Source: Mariniblastus fucicola
Lineage (GTDB): Bacteria > Planctomycetota > Planctomycetia > Pirellulales > Pirellulaceae
Reading direction: 5' to 3'
Assembly (NCBI RefSeq): GCF_008087665.1
Contig: NZ_CP042912.1
Location: 1,736,001-1,800,000 of the forward strand
DNA length: 64,000 bases
Shown here: piece after piece, positions 1-8,534 of the stretch
Layout of the letters: each line of letters opens with the position of its first letter
Numbering within the stretch: the first letter of the stretch is position 1
Notes under the pieces: model-generated
The model's input: the letters and a program-made list of their open reading frames with translations, nothing else
Databases searched by the model: none
What the model was told of the DNA's origin: nothing
Program-made: the position numbers and the translations under genes

Positions 1-558
1 GGCCCGGGACTGGACCAGGCGATCCGTGCCAAGGATCCCAAGCTGTTGCCGAATCGATTGACGCTGATTCGTGAAATGGCAGAGACGATTCAGGCCGTTC
101 ACGATCAGGGATTTATTCATCGCGATATCTGCCCGCGTAACTTTATTTGTTACGAGCCACTGGATCATCTGAAGATGATTGACTTTGGTTTGACCGTTCC
201 CGACGAAGACCCGTATCGGATGCCAGGCAACCGAACCGGGACGCCGCAGTATATGGCTCCGGAAATTGTACGCCGCCGGACCACGGACCAACGCGTCGAT
301 ATTTTCGCTTTCGGAGTCACGGTCTATCGTTTGCTGACGTTCGAACATCCCTGGGGTTCGACTGACACGACCGGGACGGCGGCTTTGATTCACGACACGC
401 AGGAAGTGACTCCGATTACCAAGCATCGGCCTCATCTGCATCCAAAGCTCGCGGCAGCGATTCACAAATGCCTTGAGGTCGAACCGAACAAGCGGATGGA
501 AAGCTGTAAGCGATTCCTTGGCGCGATTCGAAACGTGGAACTCGAAGAGATCGCTTAG
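1..558 (+). CDS. Ser/Thr protein kinase, C-terminal part (5' end outside window)
   Basis: The frame is open from base 1, so the gene starts upstream of the window; the visible 185 codons are the C-lobe of a Hanks-type kinase. Seen: catalytic loop HRDICPRNF (the Lys of the usual HRDLKPxN is replaced by Cys), Mg-binding DFG in MIDFGLTV, and APE in YMAPEIV. The substrate-binding helices follow and the protein ends about 50 residues later, so there is no C-terminal sensor or membrane domain. Ser/Thr phosphotransfer is inferred from the family. HRDIC is unusual because the lysine that normally contacts the gamma-phosphate is missing. The ATP-binding N-lobe cannot be judged. Confidence 0.9.
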   Translation, partial: GPGLDQAIRAKDPKLLPNRLTLIREMAETIQAVHDQGFIHRDICPRNFICYEPLDHLKMIDFGLTVPDEDPYRMPGNRTGTPQYMAPEIVRRRTTDQRVDIFAFGVTVYRLLTFEHPWGSTDTTGTAALIHDTQEVTPITKHRPHLHPKLAAAIHKCLEVEPNKRMESCKRFLGAIRNVELEEIA

Positions 559-621
559 CTCATGGAGTGAGCCGGGATGACACGCGTTAGCTGCGGTTCT
601 GCGATTTGGAACAGCTACAAA

Positions 622-750
622 TGGCATCGGCCATGCACCTAAACCTCACGCAAAGGCGCGAAGGCTCAAGTTTCTTTCCTTTGCGCCTCTGCGCCTTTGC
701 GTGAGGCAAAACACCAGCCAACGTTCCGTACCAGCCAGCGTTCCGGAAAG
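622..750. repeat. Interspersed palindromic repeat, 'gcctttgcgtgagg' family, copy 1
   Basis: A perfect 16-bp inverted repeat (644-659 with 691-706) encloses a pyrimidine-rich loop. The element, including flanks resembling 'ggcatcggccatgcacc' and 'accagccagcgttccgg', recurs at 1508-1641 and in part at about 5290-5345 and 5650-5705. It fills the gap between the kinase and the next gene. It looks like a dispersed non-coding repeat and may act as a transcript-end hairpin. Confidence 0.85.
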
Positions 751-775
751 GTTTGTCTTGACGTTTACCCGTGGA

Positions 776-1360
776 CTAACCACGTCCTCGTTCCAGCAAG
801 ACAAGCATGATCAACGCCATCAGCGACCGTAGTTCATCATCCTCAGGCATTTCGCTCAGTTTGTCCAAAACGAATTTGCCTTCAAAGACCGCGGGCTTTT
901 TCGTCAGCTTCAGTAGCTCTGTGCCATCTGGTCGTCGCACAATGTAGCTTGGGTTCAGCAAAATCACGGCGGCGAAACCAATCACTGGTATTTCGCCCAA
1001 TAAGCTTTCAAAAACCTTCTTCATCGGACTTTGCTCTTTGACCGTCATGTCAACCTGGCCATCTTGCATGATGTCGTAGTGTGCCGACCAAAGCGACTTC
1101 ATTCCCTTTCGTCGGACCGCGCCCCAATCATTTCCCTCTGCATCGGTAAAGCTATAGTTCGCGGACCAATCGATCATGCGGTCAGCTTCGATGCGAAACA
1201 TCAAACTCGATTGCTTCGTATCGTTATAGATTTCAACCTTTTCCTTCAGCTTGAACATCTTTTGTTTGATGAACATCAGAACGTTGCCATCGGCATCGAT
1301 CGCCGTAATGCGTTGGCCAAACGTCAATAGTTTGAAATGCAGCTCGATTGGGTACTTCAT
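776..1360 (-). CDS. LURP-one-related (LOR / DUF567, tubby-like fold) protein
   Basis: 194 residues from the ATG at 1360; a TTG at 1369 would add three residues. The N-terminal part, with FIKQKMFKLKEKVEIYND followed by a repeated beta pattern and a hydrophobic segment around residues 125-145, matches the LURP-one-related family. That family folds as a 12-strand barrel around a hydrophobic helix, like tubby C-terminal and scramblase domains. Its bacterial role is unknown; lipid or membrane association is only a family-level guess. Flanked on both sides by repeat-bearing gaps, so probably monocistronic. Confidence 0.8.
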   Translation of the reverse strand: MKYPIELHFKLLTFGQRITAIDADGNVLMFIKQKMFKLKEKVEIYNDTKQSSLMFRIEADRMIDWSANYSFTDAEGNDWGAVRRKGMKSLWSAHYDIMQDGQVDMTVKEQSPMKKVFESLLGEIPVIGFAAVILLNPSYIVRRPDGTELLKLTKKPAVFEGKFVLDKLSEMPEDDELRSLMALIMLVLLERGRG

Positions 1361-2032
1361 GTTGATCAAACACTCGCATCAGATGTGAACTTTTGGGCGC
1401 CAGTTTCAGTGGTGCCGAAACTATCATATCGCACTTTTGACAGTGCGTGTCAGCTGCAGAACAAGCAAGTATTCGGCATCTAGAAGATCGCGCGACCAAG
1501 GACGAACGGCACCGGCCATGCACCAGAATTTCACGCAAAGGTGCGAAGTCGCAAAGCCCAAGTCTCATTCCTTCTCGCCTTCTCGCCTTCTCGCCTCTGC
1601 AGCTTTGCGTGAGGCAAATCACCGACCAGCGTTTCGGAAAACTTCGTCGCCCTGGTTTTAGCCCACGCCAACGCACGGCCCTACCGTCCGTGCGGAAACC
1701 TCTAGCGTGCAATCCTTCCTCTAATCGCAACGCTTTCTACGCGGCGCGTTCTGCCGGCTTTCGCGACCAGGTCCTCGTCCGTAGTCGCTCGCCAGATTCG
1801 ACTTTTCAGCCCATCTCAACCGCTCTTCCGGTTTCGCGGACTGTTTACGGAAACCGTTTCCAGCAATCGACGTCCAATCTCCGCGAGTCATTGTCTCATC
1901 ATTCGCAACGAATAACTGGTATTTCTTTCTCGACAGGTTCTTATCAGCGGGTATCAGGACAGTTAGTATGGAGGGGTTGTGACGCCATTACGCATTGCAA
2001 CAAGCATCGTCCTTAATTCCAAGAGGTACTCC
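1361..2032. repeat. Gap with repeat copy 2 (1508-1641)
   Basis: No credible gene. Bases 1508-1641 are a second, diverged copy of the 622-750 element: 'ggcaccggccatgcacc', a cacgcaaagg / ctttgcgtga pair, then 'accagcgtttcgg'. Its loop has expanded into a short tandem of 'ccttctcg'. The remainder, up to the ribosome-binding site of the PEP-CTERM gene, shows no recognisable structure. Confidence 0.75.
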
Positions 2033-2962
2033 ATGATGAGAATTTTTTATGCGGCAGCGCTTGTGCTCTGCCTCGCAGGCTTCACTCAGGCTCAGTTGGT
2101 TGTCGACAACGACCTGGGAAGCTTGGGCGCCGGCACAGTAAATCTGTCCGGAGACACATCAACCGCAGGTAGCGAAGTTGATTACTACATCACCGGCGCC
2201 GCGACGGCGAACTGGGGCAACGAGATTCTTTATGAATTCGACATTGCTGAAAACTTCCTTTTCAATTTGACATCCAATTCTGTCACGGGCGATCCGGATT
2301 TTTTCCTGCTCAACGGCCTGACGGTTTCCACCGATGGCGCTGGCAAAGTCGTGGCTGATGAAACAATCGCCAACTACTTTCTGGACGGTGCGGCACCAGA
2401 TACGGGAACACCAACGTTCATCACTGCAGGTACCTACTGGGTTTCTGCGACGACGTTCCACGGTTTCGATGGTGCTACCACACCAGCCGATGCGATCTTC
2501 GACATCGACATGTCGCTCGAAGCCGTCACTACGCCATCGGCTATCGACCTGGGCGTTATCGGTGAAGACACTGAAGATTTCTCGATCGATACGTTCGGAA
2601 CAGGATTCGATACCGAGCTGGCACTTTTCAGCTCAGACGGATTGTTGCTCGATTCCAACGACGACGCCGGTACAGGCACTCAAAGCGAGCTCCTTATCTC
2701 CAGCCTGGCAGAAGGAACTTACTTCCTTGCTGTCGGTGAGTTCAACTCAATCTTCGGCGATGGATTCGTTGCAACGACAACGGCTACTGTCGGCGGAGAC
2801 TACACGTTGAACTACAACGGCGAAACCGCTGCTGGTACCCTTGCCGGTGGTACAGTTGATTTCTACAGCTTCGACATCGTCACAGCTGTTCCAGAACCAA
2901 CATCGGCTGGCCTGCTTGGTCTGGCTGTGATGGGTCTGGTTGGCATGCGACGTCGCAAGTAA
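2033..2962 (+). CDS. PEP-CTERM sorting-domain protein with PPC-like domain
   Basis: 309 residues from the ATG at 2033, preceded by AAGAGG at 2021-2026. A signal peptide ends near FTQAQ. The region from about residue 180 to 260 (DTELALFSSDGLLLDSNDD and AEGTYFLAVGEF) resembles a bacterial pre-peptidase C-terminal (PPC/DVUA0089) beta-sandwich. The tail VPEPTSAGLLGLAVMGLVG followed by MRRRK is a complete PEP-CTERM signal: PEP motif, one hydrophobic helix, basic end. In such proteins an exosortase processes the tail, so surface or matrix delivery is inferred. A strong terminator follows. Ligand unknown. Confidence 0.93.
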   Translation: MMRIFYAAALVLCLAGFTQAQLVVDNDLGSLGAGTVNLSGDTSTAGSEVDYYITGAATANWGNEILYEFDIAENFLFNLTSNSVTGDPDFFLLNGLTVSTDGAGKVVADETIANYFLDGAAPDTGTPTFITAGTYWVSATTFHGFDGATTPADAIFDIDMSLEAVTTPSAIDLGVIGEDTEDFSIDTFGTGFDTELALFSSDGLLLDSNDDAGTGTQSELLISSLAEGTYFLAVGEFNSIFGDGFVATTTATVGGDYTLNYNGETAAGTLAGGTVDFYSFDIVTAVPEPTSAGLLGLAVMGLVGMRRRK

Positions 2963-3048
2963 AATTGAGTCGTCTCGGGTTTCCAGTTTTGGAATGCCGC
3001 GATACGAGACTCGCTACATTGGAATTTTGATTCGCATTAAAGTTCTGC

Positions 3049-3082
3049 AACGCATTGGTCAAACTGGCCAATGCGTTTTTTT
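3049..3082 (+). terminator. Rho-independent terminator of the PEP-CTERM gene
   Basis: Ten-base perfect stem aacgcattgg / ccaatgcgtt (3049-3058 with 3068-3077), nine-base loop, then a continuing T-run to 3082. It lies 87 bp after the PEP-CTERM stop and has a T-run only in the plus direction. Confidence 0.88.
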
Positions 3083-3109
3083 GTGCTCACACCGAAATCG
3101 GAACGCTGA

Positions 3110-4036
3110 TCACTTCAGCACCACAGGAAGACCGTTCACCCAGCTTCGATCCGCTTCGTAGCCAAGCCCGACCAGCTGCGTGCCGCAAATCGAATCGAAC
3201 AGCTCTCCGTCGGCGACCGTGAAATGGTTCCGCCAATCCCCGACGATCCCCTTACGAGCCTTGGCCGTCGGTTGCGAATCGTCGCCTTCCTTGCGCCCCG
3301 TCATCTGCTCGAACGAGACCTTTCCGGACGCCGCTGCGACACCGGACGGATCAGCACCGATGGCTGCAACGATCCTGGCAATCTCTTTCGGCAAGTCATC
3401 CTTCATCGATTCGTAGCGGACCTGAGCATCCGCTTTCTGTTCACGAAACGCGTCAATCGTCTCGCACCAGTTCGACGCCCATTTCTCAATCACCGCATCG
3501 TCGAAGAAACGTTTTAGCTCAAAGCCCTCCTCCTGATCGACGTGATATCGATACCGATCGGAGCCCGCTGCATCCTTCAGCAACCAATCGTAAGTCCCGC
3601 TGGTCAACACATCGCGACCGTCGCGTACCAGTTGGATGATCTTCGAATCGGGAAACAGCCTGCGAATCTTCTCCACGACCAGCTTCGCCGTCCCGGGGTA
3701 CGGAGTGATTTTGTCGATCACGAATTTCTTGTCCGTCCGCCGCGTCGCGAATCCGACCAGAAAGTTCGCGAACGATTTCTCGAACGCGTTCAGGAACTCG
3801 CCCCGCTTCATCCCCAGGGCGTCATAGAAATAGTGCACCGAAAACGCCTGAGCATATTTGTCGAACGTGATCCGCGGCGACGTCGTGCCATCGTTGTTCT
3901 GCCAGACCTCGCAAAAGTCACCGAACAGACGATGCTCGGTCGCGAAGATCTCAGGGTGCTGATTGAGCGCCGTCGTCAGCCAGGTCGAACCGCTGCGGGG
4001 AGCACTGATAACAAAATGGATTTCGGGGTTGGCCAT
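3110..4036 (-). CDS. Sulfotransferase family protein (PAPS-dependent)
   Basis: 308 residues from the ATG at 4036 (MANPEIHFVIS). An upstream in-frame extension reads through a REP element and is rejected. Near residue 12, PRSGSTWL is the 5'-phosphosulfate-binding loop, and LVRDGRDVLTSG around residue 125 is the 3'-phosphate-binding motif; together they define P-loop sulfotransferases that use PAPS. No signal peptide or membrane anchor, so probably cytoplasmic. The acceptor cannot be deduced; planctomycetes make sulfated polysaccharides, so a glycan is possible. Convergent with the PEP-CTERM gene. Confidence 0.9.
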   Translation of the reverse strand: MANPEIHFVISAPRSGSTWLTTALNQHPEIFATEHRLFGDFCEVWQNNDGTTSPRITFDKYAQAFSVHYFYDALGMKRGEFLNAFEKSFANFLVGFATRRTDKKFVIDKITPYPGTAKLVVEKIRRLFPDSKIIQLVRDGRDVLTSGTYDWLLKDAAGSDRYRYHVDQEEGFELKRFFDDAVIEKWASNWCETIDAFREQKADAQVRYESMKDDLPKEIARIVAAIGADPSGVAAASGKVSFEQMTGRKEGDDSQPTAKARKGIVGDWRNHFTVADGELFDSICGTQLVGLGYEADRSWVNGLPVVLK

Positions 4037-4108
4037 GAAGCATGTTTTACACCAAAGCCACCACGCCATCGACGCCAGTCCCGCAGGCTCCGGCCACACC
4101 ACGGCGCG

Positions 4109-4219
4109 TGAGCGGCAGGGCGCTAGCCGCCGTTCCGTTGCGTTTCGCAAGTGTGAGCGGCGAGGCGCTAGCCGCCGGTCCGTTGCGCTTGCTACCGGCA
4201 TCTAGCGCCCTGCCGCTCA
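4109..4219. repeat. REP element, 'gtgagcggcagggcgctagccgc' type
   Basis: A perfect 18-bp inverted repeat pairs tgagcggcagggcgctag (4109-4126) with its complement at 4202-4219. A second, direct copy of the same motif sits at about 4152-4178 inside the loop. The same family recurs at 17592-17688, between cassette genes. It is non-coding and lies just upstream of the sulfotransferase gene. Confidence 0.88.
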
Positions 4220-4358
4220 TGTCCCGCCGCGTTGTCCCGCCTTCAGGCGGAATCCCATCATCATCCGGCTAAAGCCGTTACTACAAACACCCCGCACCCC
4301 TCAGATCGCCGGATGCACCGCGGGAGCAATCTCAACCCTCACGCCGCGCCGCAAAACT

Positions 4359-4868
4359 CTAATCCGAATCCCTTACGTCCTCACCCTTCTGCTTGACCTG
4401 CAACTCCTTCCACTCCGTCGTCCCGTCGTTCTCCCGAGTGAACTGCAGATCCGAAGCCGACTGGATGACGATCTCCGCCGTCGTATACACCAAACACTCA
4501 TCCATCAAATGCCCGCCGATCGTCTTCCCGGTATTGTCGCTGACCGAGACATGAATGTGGCTGCCGTTGGTCGACAGGGTCCCGGAAAGACTGACGATCT
4601 CGAAATGGCCCGACGCCTTGCTGCCCTCAGGCACGTTCGCAAACCGAATGTGGTAGTCCGTCAGCGAACCAGCACACGACGCGATCCAGCCCGCTTCGAT
4701 CTGGTTGTCATCGACAAACTTCTGGATCGATTTCTTCAAGTCTTCGCCCGGCTTCAGGCGAATGGCGTACGAGCGAGTTTGTGGCATGTCTTGTTCCGGG
4801 AGTTCACTGCAACCTGCGAATAGAAATAACGTCAGCAGAAACAGCAGCGGAAAGTGTAAGTTGGTCAT
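4359..4868 (-). CDS. PPC/DUF296-domain lipoprotein
   Basis: 169 residues from the ATG at 4868; an upstream in-frame ATG would bury the signal peptide and is rejected. The N-terminus is a lipoprotein signal with lipobox LFAGC. The rest matches the plant-and-prokaryote conserved (PPC, DUF296) domain: YAIRLKPGEDL, GWIASCAGSLTDYHIRFAN, the Gly-rich SGHFEIVSLSGTLS and SHIHVSVSD, ending in GGHLMDECLVYTTAEIVI. Most PPC proteins are cytoplasmic or fused to AT-hooks in plants, so export as a lipoprotein is the noteworthy point. The biochemical role of bacterial PPC proteins is unsettled. Confidence 0.88.
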   Translation of the reverse strand: MTNLHFPLLFLLTLFLFAGCSELPEQDMPQTRSYAIRLKPGEDLKKSIQKFVDDNQIEAGWIASCAGSLTDYHIRFANVPEGSKASGHFEIVSLSGTLSTNGSHIHVSVSDNTGKTIGGHLMDECLVYTTAEIVIQSASDLQFTRENDGTTEWKELQVKQKGEDVRDSD

Positions 4869-4887
4869 TGGGATGAGTGGGAAGTTT

Positions 4888-5095
4888 ACAGGGTACAGTT
4901 TACAGCGTGCCATGTTTGCGCTCGGGTAAGCCTGCTAAGCCCCATCCCGGATCGCAGGTTGAATTGTAAGGAGGGAGTCGAAAGGGGACAGGGTACAGTT
5001 TACGGGGGGCGGCGTGAGAGTCTGGTTGCAGGGTGCGATGTTTACGCTTGTGTAGGCCTGCTAGAGCCCACGCCGGATCGCAGGTTGAATGGTAA
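4888..5095. repeat. Two-copy diverged direct repeat
   Basis: Bases 4888-4968 and 4989-5095 share 'acagggtacagtttac', a variable middle, 'tgtttgcgct / tgtttacgct', 'gcctgcta' and 'cggatcgcaggttgaat'. The second copy carries about 25 extra bases. No ORF of substance. The repeats lie directly upstream of the DUF296 lipoprotein gene. Confidence 0.75.
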
Positions 5096-5145
5096 GCGAC
5101 TCAGCCACCCAATCCAATGGTCGCCTCGACCCAGAAAGCCCCACA

Positions 5146-5990
5146 CTCAATACAAGCCCGAAGCGCAAGCGAGTGGTTCGGAATCTGGCCGCAGAACCAC
5201 TCGCTGGCGCTTCGGGCTCGTATTCACATCGAGCCCGTATCTACCAGACATTGCCCAATCCCCACGCCCCGGCACCAACGCAAACCCCAGCTCCGCATCC
5301 GTCGCGCCTCTGCGCCTTTACGTGAGGCAAATCACCAGCCATCATTGCCGCTAACATTCCCTTGCCGATCTGCTCTGAGCCCCGCACTCAATACAAGCCC
5401 GAAGCGCAAGCGAGTGGTTCGGAACCTTCCGGCGGAATCCCACACCCAATACGAACCTCGAAGCCTTATCGCGTTAGCGAGTGATTCCTTAGAGCGTTTG
5501 CGAGTGGTTCGGAATCTGGCCGCAGAACCACTCGCTGGCGCTTCGGGCTTGTATTCGCTTGCGCTTCGGGCTCGTATTTACATCGAGTCCCGAACTGTCA
5601 GACATTGCCCAATCCCCACGCCCCGGCACGAACGCAAACTCCAGCTCCGTATCCATTGTGCCTCTGCGCCTTTGCGTGAGGCAAATCACCAGCCATCATT
5701 GCCGCTAACATTCCCTTGCCGATCTGCTCTGAGCCCCGCACTCAATACAAGCCCGAAGCGCCAGCGAGTGGTTCGGAACCTTCGGGCGGAATCCCCACCC
5801 AATACAACCCGAAGCCTTAGCGCGTTCGCGAGTGAATCCTTTGCGCGTTTGCGAGTGGTTCGGAATCTGGCCGCAGAACCACTCGCTTGCGCTTCGGGCT
5901 TGTATTCGCTTGTACTTATACTCGCTGGCGCTTCGCACCCCTACTCACATCGAGCCCGTATCTACCGGACCGCCCCCAATCCTCGCGCCA
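5146..5990. repeat. Composite tandem/inverted repeat, three units
   Basis: Three units begin at about 5146, 5387 and 5741. Units contain 'ctcaatacaagcccgaagcg', a long hairpin (5157-5179 pairs with 5194-5216 with one mismatch), and a stretch carrying the 'gcctctgcgcctttgcgtgaggcaaatc' element also seen at 622-750. A block of about 95 bp is nearly identical at 5312-5405 and 5666-5759. The six-frame translations are long but low-complexity and read through the hairpins, so I treat the region as non-coding. Confidence 0.88.
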
Positions 5991-6107
5991 AAGCCCCAAC
6001 GCACACCCCAGCCCCGCACCCTTCGCCTCACCCGCGCCAACCAACGGCCCGCAAAGCCGAACCTGCCCCCCAGCCGGATCAACTCCACAGACCATCGTCG
6101 AAGGCCA

Positions 6108-6785
6108 CTAAACCGCCGGGATCGTCGCACTGATGATCTGGCTCCAGGGGCCGTTTTCGCCCTTCGAATTCACCCAACGCAACAGATAATTCGCCGTCTT
6201 ACCCGCCTGCTCATCCGTAAACGTAATCCGCTGCGGGCTACGCGTCGCCAGCATCCGAAACGAATACTTGCTCGCCGACTGCGGAGTATCGTCGCCGACG
6301 AACAGATAGACCTCACAGCCCGTTGCTCCGGCAGGCCGAGCCCGACGTGTCGGAGTATCCGAATCGGAAAACGAAAGCGTATGCTCCAGACGATCCGTCG
6401 CCATCACGAAGCCCACTGGAAACGTCGTCGGCACCGAAACCGGAGTCCGGGAATGCTTCGCAACGTGCACGCCCGCCGCCTCGCGATCCGCATCGGTCAC
6501 CTTGTCGTTCGCCTGAATCATCTTCGCCGCCACGCGCGTATTGTTTTCAAACGCCTTGCGCAGCGTCGTTTTGTGCCGCGTCGCCGCCAGCGATTCATCC
6601 CGAGCCTTCACCGCGTCGTCGAACGCCGTTTGGTATTGAGCCAGTTCCGTTTCCAGCTCCGTCACCCGATCCGCCTCCAAGAAGTAGAGTTCCGGATTTG
6701 CGGAAACCTGAGACACGAACTGCTTGGACCAAATCAGAAAGTCAGCTTCACTGTTTGGAATCGTGGTCGCACTTTTTGTAGCCAT
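6108..6785 (-). CDS. Hypothetical protein with helical N-half and beta-rich C-terminus
   Basis: 225 residues from the ATG at 6785, with AAGG about seven bases upstream. Residues 1-110 are predicted helical and acidic/basic (EADRVTELETELAQYQTAF). The C-terminal third, GATGCEVYLFVGDD and ANYLLRWVNSKGENGPWS, resembles a fibronectin-type-III-like strand pattern. No signal peptide, so cytoplasmic. I recognise similar proteins only as uncharacterised, with no defined function. Long repeat-rich gaps on both sides suggest it is transcribed alone. Confidence 0.75.
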   Translation of the reverse strand: MATKSATTIPNSEADFLIWSKQFVSQVSANPELYFLEADRVTELETELAQYQTAFDDAVKARDESLAATRHKTTLRKAFENNTRVAAKMIQANDKVTDADREAAGVHVAKHSRTPVSVPTTFPVGFVMATDRLEHTLSFSDSDTPTRRARPAGATGCEVYLFVGDDTPQSASKYSFRMLATRSPQRITFTDEQAGKTANYLLRWVNSKGENGPWSQIISATIPAV

Positions 6786-7154
6786 GAGAGTACCTTGTGT
6801 AAACGAGACATCGAAGCCCCGCACCGAGACACCGATCTCACCGCACTGCTCCGTTGAATAAAATCCGTAAACAGTAAGGCCCACGTAGTCGTGACTTCGA
6901 AAGATAGCCAGGTTTTCGCACCGATCGAACGTTTACCCCATGTCGCGGCCACCGATTGAATCGCTCACCGATAGCCGATTGGGCCGGCCTCCTGGCCCTA
7001 TCGCCCCCTGCGTCGAACCCTCGTCGGTACCGGTTAGTCCTGGCGTTTTTGGGCCGCGGCAGCGGTTTTCGCCCGGAAGTCGTCGGGCTGGCCCCACGCC
7101 TCAATCCGCACATTCGATCCAGCCGCGGTTTAGGCGATGCAATATGCGAAGTTT

Positions 7155-7364
7155 GATGCTTAGTAATCCGCGTAGGATGCTTAGTAATCCGCATACGATG
7201 CTTAGTAATCGGCGTAGGATGCTTAGTAATCCGCGTACGATGCTTAGTAATCCGCATACGATGCTTAGTAATCGGCGTAGGATGCTTAGTAATCCGCGTT
7301 TGATGCTTAGTAATCCGCGTTTGATGCTTGGAAAACGGCAAAGGAGGCTTGGAAAACCGCAAAA
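7155..7364. repeat. 21-bp direct-repeat (iteron-like) array, 10 units
   Basis: Ten head-to-tail 21-bp units start at 7155, 7176, 7197, 7218, 7239, 7260, 7281, 7302, 7323 and 7344. Units 1-8 share 'gatgcttagtaatcc/gg' and units 9-10 are diverged ('gcttggaaaa'). Units 1-3 and 4-6 form a 63-bp higher-order repeat. Two further degenerate units may follow to about 7410. Exact 21-bp phasing means two helical turns per unit, as in protein-binding iterons. Because 21 is a multiple of three, several frames stay open as artefactual heptapeptide repeats. The rest of the gap (6786-7154 and 7411-7497) shows no recognised feature. Confidence 0.9.
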
Positions 7365-7497
7365 GAAGTATTTCGGAACCGGGTTTGATGTAACGAAAAC
7401 GGCAAATGATTTCCCAAAGAGATAGGGGAAGGGACTCACGGCTGCAATTGCGGAGACAAGAATTGGATTTGTTACAATATCTGCCCAATGAGAACGA

Positions 7498-7652
7498 ATG
7501 CATGATGTGAGGTCAGGAAGCTCCGTTTTTCAAAAAGGGATTGATTTGGAATTTTTAAAAGCACCGACTGACAATTTGTACAAGTTTCTTGCACTTTCAG
7601 GTGTGGCATTGTTTGCCCTCGGATGCGTACTCGCACACCAACACGCTTTTAA
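7498..7652 (+). pseudogene. 5' fragment of IS-interrupted two-TM protein gene
   Basis: Starts at the ATG at 7498 and reads through one hydrophobic helix (FLALSGVALFALGCVLA) to the IS target site. In place it would run six codons into the insertion sequence and stop. Removing the IS and one TAA copy joins it in frame to 8535-8949, giving a 189-residue protein with a TM helix near each end and a charged coiled-coil middle. The family is not recognised. Confidence 0.8.
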
Positions 7653-8531
7653 GAGGGTGTTTTAAAATTATTTTTCCAGCCTGTTTAGCATGAATTGAAT
7701 CATTGCGATTCGTATGACAGTTTCGCTGTTTTGAGTCAGTCTTTCATAGTCCTTTGAGAGCCTTCTGAATTTTCCAAGCCATGCGAAAGTCCGTTCAACG
7801 ATCCATCGCTTGGGTAAGACAACGAACCCTTCGGCTTCGACCGGACGCTTAACGGTTTGCAAGATGACACGATACCATTGCTTCAGGAACTCCGGCAAAT
7901 CAGCCCGCCCGTAAATCGAGTCCGCGAAGATGACTCGAAGCCGACGAAACTTCTGTCTGATGTTTTCAAGAACAAGATGTGCACCTTCGTAGTCTTGTAG
8001 ATCGGCCGAGTGGACAACAACGACCATCACAAGCCCCAACGTATCCACCAGGATGTGACGCTTTCGTCCGGTAATTCGTTTCGCCGCGTCATACCCGCGT
8101 AATTCTCCTCCTTCAGCACTGCGAATGCTTTGCGAATCAATGATGGCTGCTGTTGGCGTTGGCTTCCTGCCTTCTTTGCGGCGTACCTTTTCGCGAAGAC
8201 GATCGTGAATGCGTTGCCATGTCCCATCAATACGCCAAGCTCGATAAACTCCATAAACCGTGTTCCAATTCGGAAAGCAGTCCGGAAGCAACCGCCACTG
8301 GCAGCCCGTTCGACACCAATACAATATCGCATCGACAATTTGACGCCGATCGATTCGTTTGCGGCCGCGAAGTTTTGCTGGCGGAATCAGACGACGAAGC
8401 AATCGCCATTGATCATCACTGAGACTGCTGGGATACTCAATACTCATCGCTACGGCTCCTTCCGTTTACGGTTTAAATGCAAACGGGGCTGTAGCGATTT
8501 TTTCAACTCAGAGCAATTTCAAAACACCTTC
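7653..8531 (-). mobile_element. Complete IS5-family insertion sequence, 879 bp
   Basis: Terminal inverted repeats gagggtgttttaaaat (left) and gaaggtgttttgaaat (right, as complement) match at 14 of 16 bases. The element is bordered on both sides by TAA (7650-7652 and 8532-8534), a 3-bp target duplication typical of the IS1031-like part of IS5. One intact transposase gene occupies almost all of it. Intact ends, clear duplication and a rebuildable target gene point to recent insertion. Confidence 0.93.
7668..8447 (-). CDS. IS5-family transposase
   Basis: 259 residues from the ATG at 8447. DUF4096-like N-terminus (LSDDQWRLLRRLIPP, GRKRIDRRQIVDAILYWCRTGCQW). DDE catalytic set visible as D in AIIDSQSI, D in VIFADSIYGR and E in IVERTFAWLGKFRRLSKDYERL. 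It catalyses cut-and-paste movement between the terminal repeats at 7653 and 8531. The single ORF is full length with no frameshift, so the element may be active. Confidence 0.96.
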   Translation of the reverse strand: MSIEYPSSLSDDQWRLLRRLIPPAKLRGRKRIDRRQIVDAILYWCRTGCQWRLLPDCFPNWNTVYGVYRAWRIDGTWQRIHDRLREKVRRKEGRKPTPTAAIIDSQSIRSAEGGELRGYDAAKRITGRKRHILVDTLGLVMVVVVHSADLQDYEGAHLVLENIRQKFRRLRVIFADSIYGRADLPEFLKQWYRVILQTVKRPVEAEGFVVLPKRWIVERTFAWLGKFRRLSKDYERLTQNSETVIRIAMIQFMLNRLEK

Positions 8532-8534
8532 TAA

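Noticed and set aside
5117-6133. Long plus-strand open frame across the composite repeats
   Set aside because: It reads through hairpins, its residues mirror the repeat units, and neighbouring frames are equally open. Treated as non-coding.
7155-7364. CRISPR array
   Set aside because: Units are contiguous with no spacers, and there are no cas genes.
6838-7503. Overlapping frames with heptapeptide repeats over the 21-bp array
   Set aside because: Open frames arise on both strands because 21 is divisible by three; no start signal or sensible composition outside the repeats.
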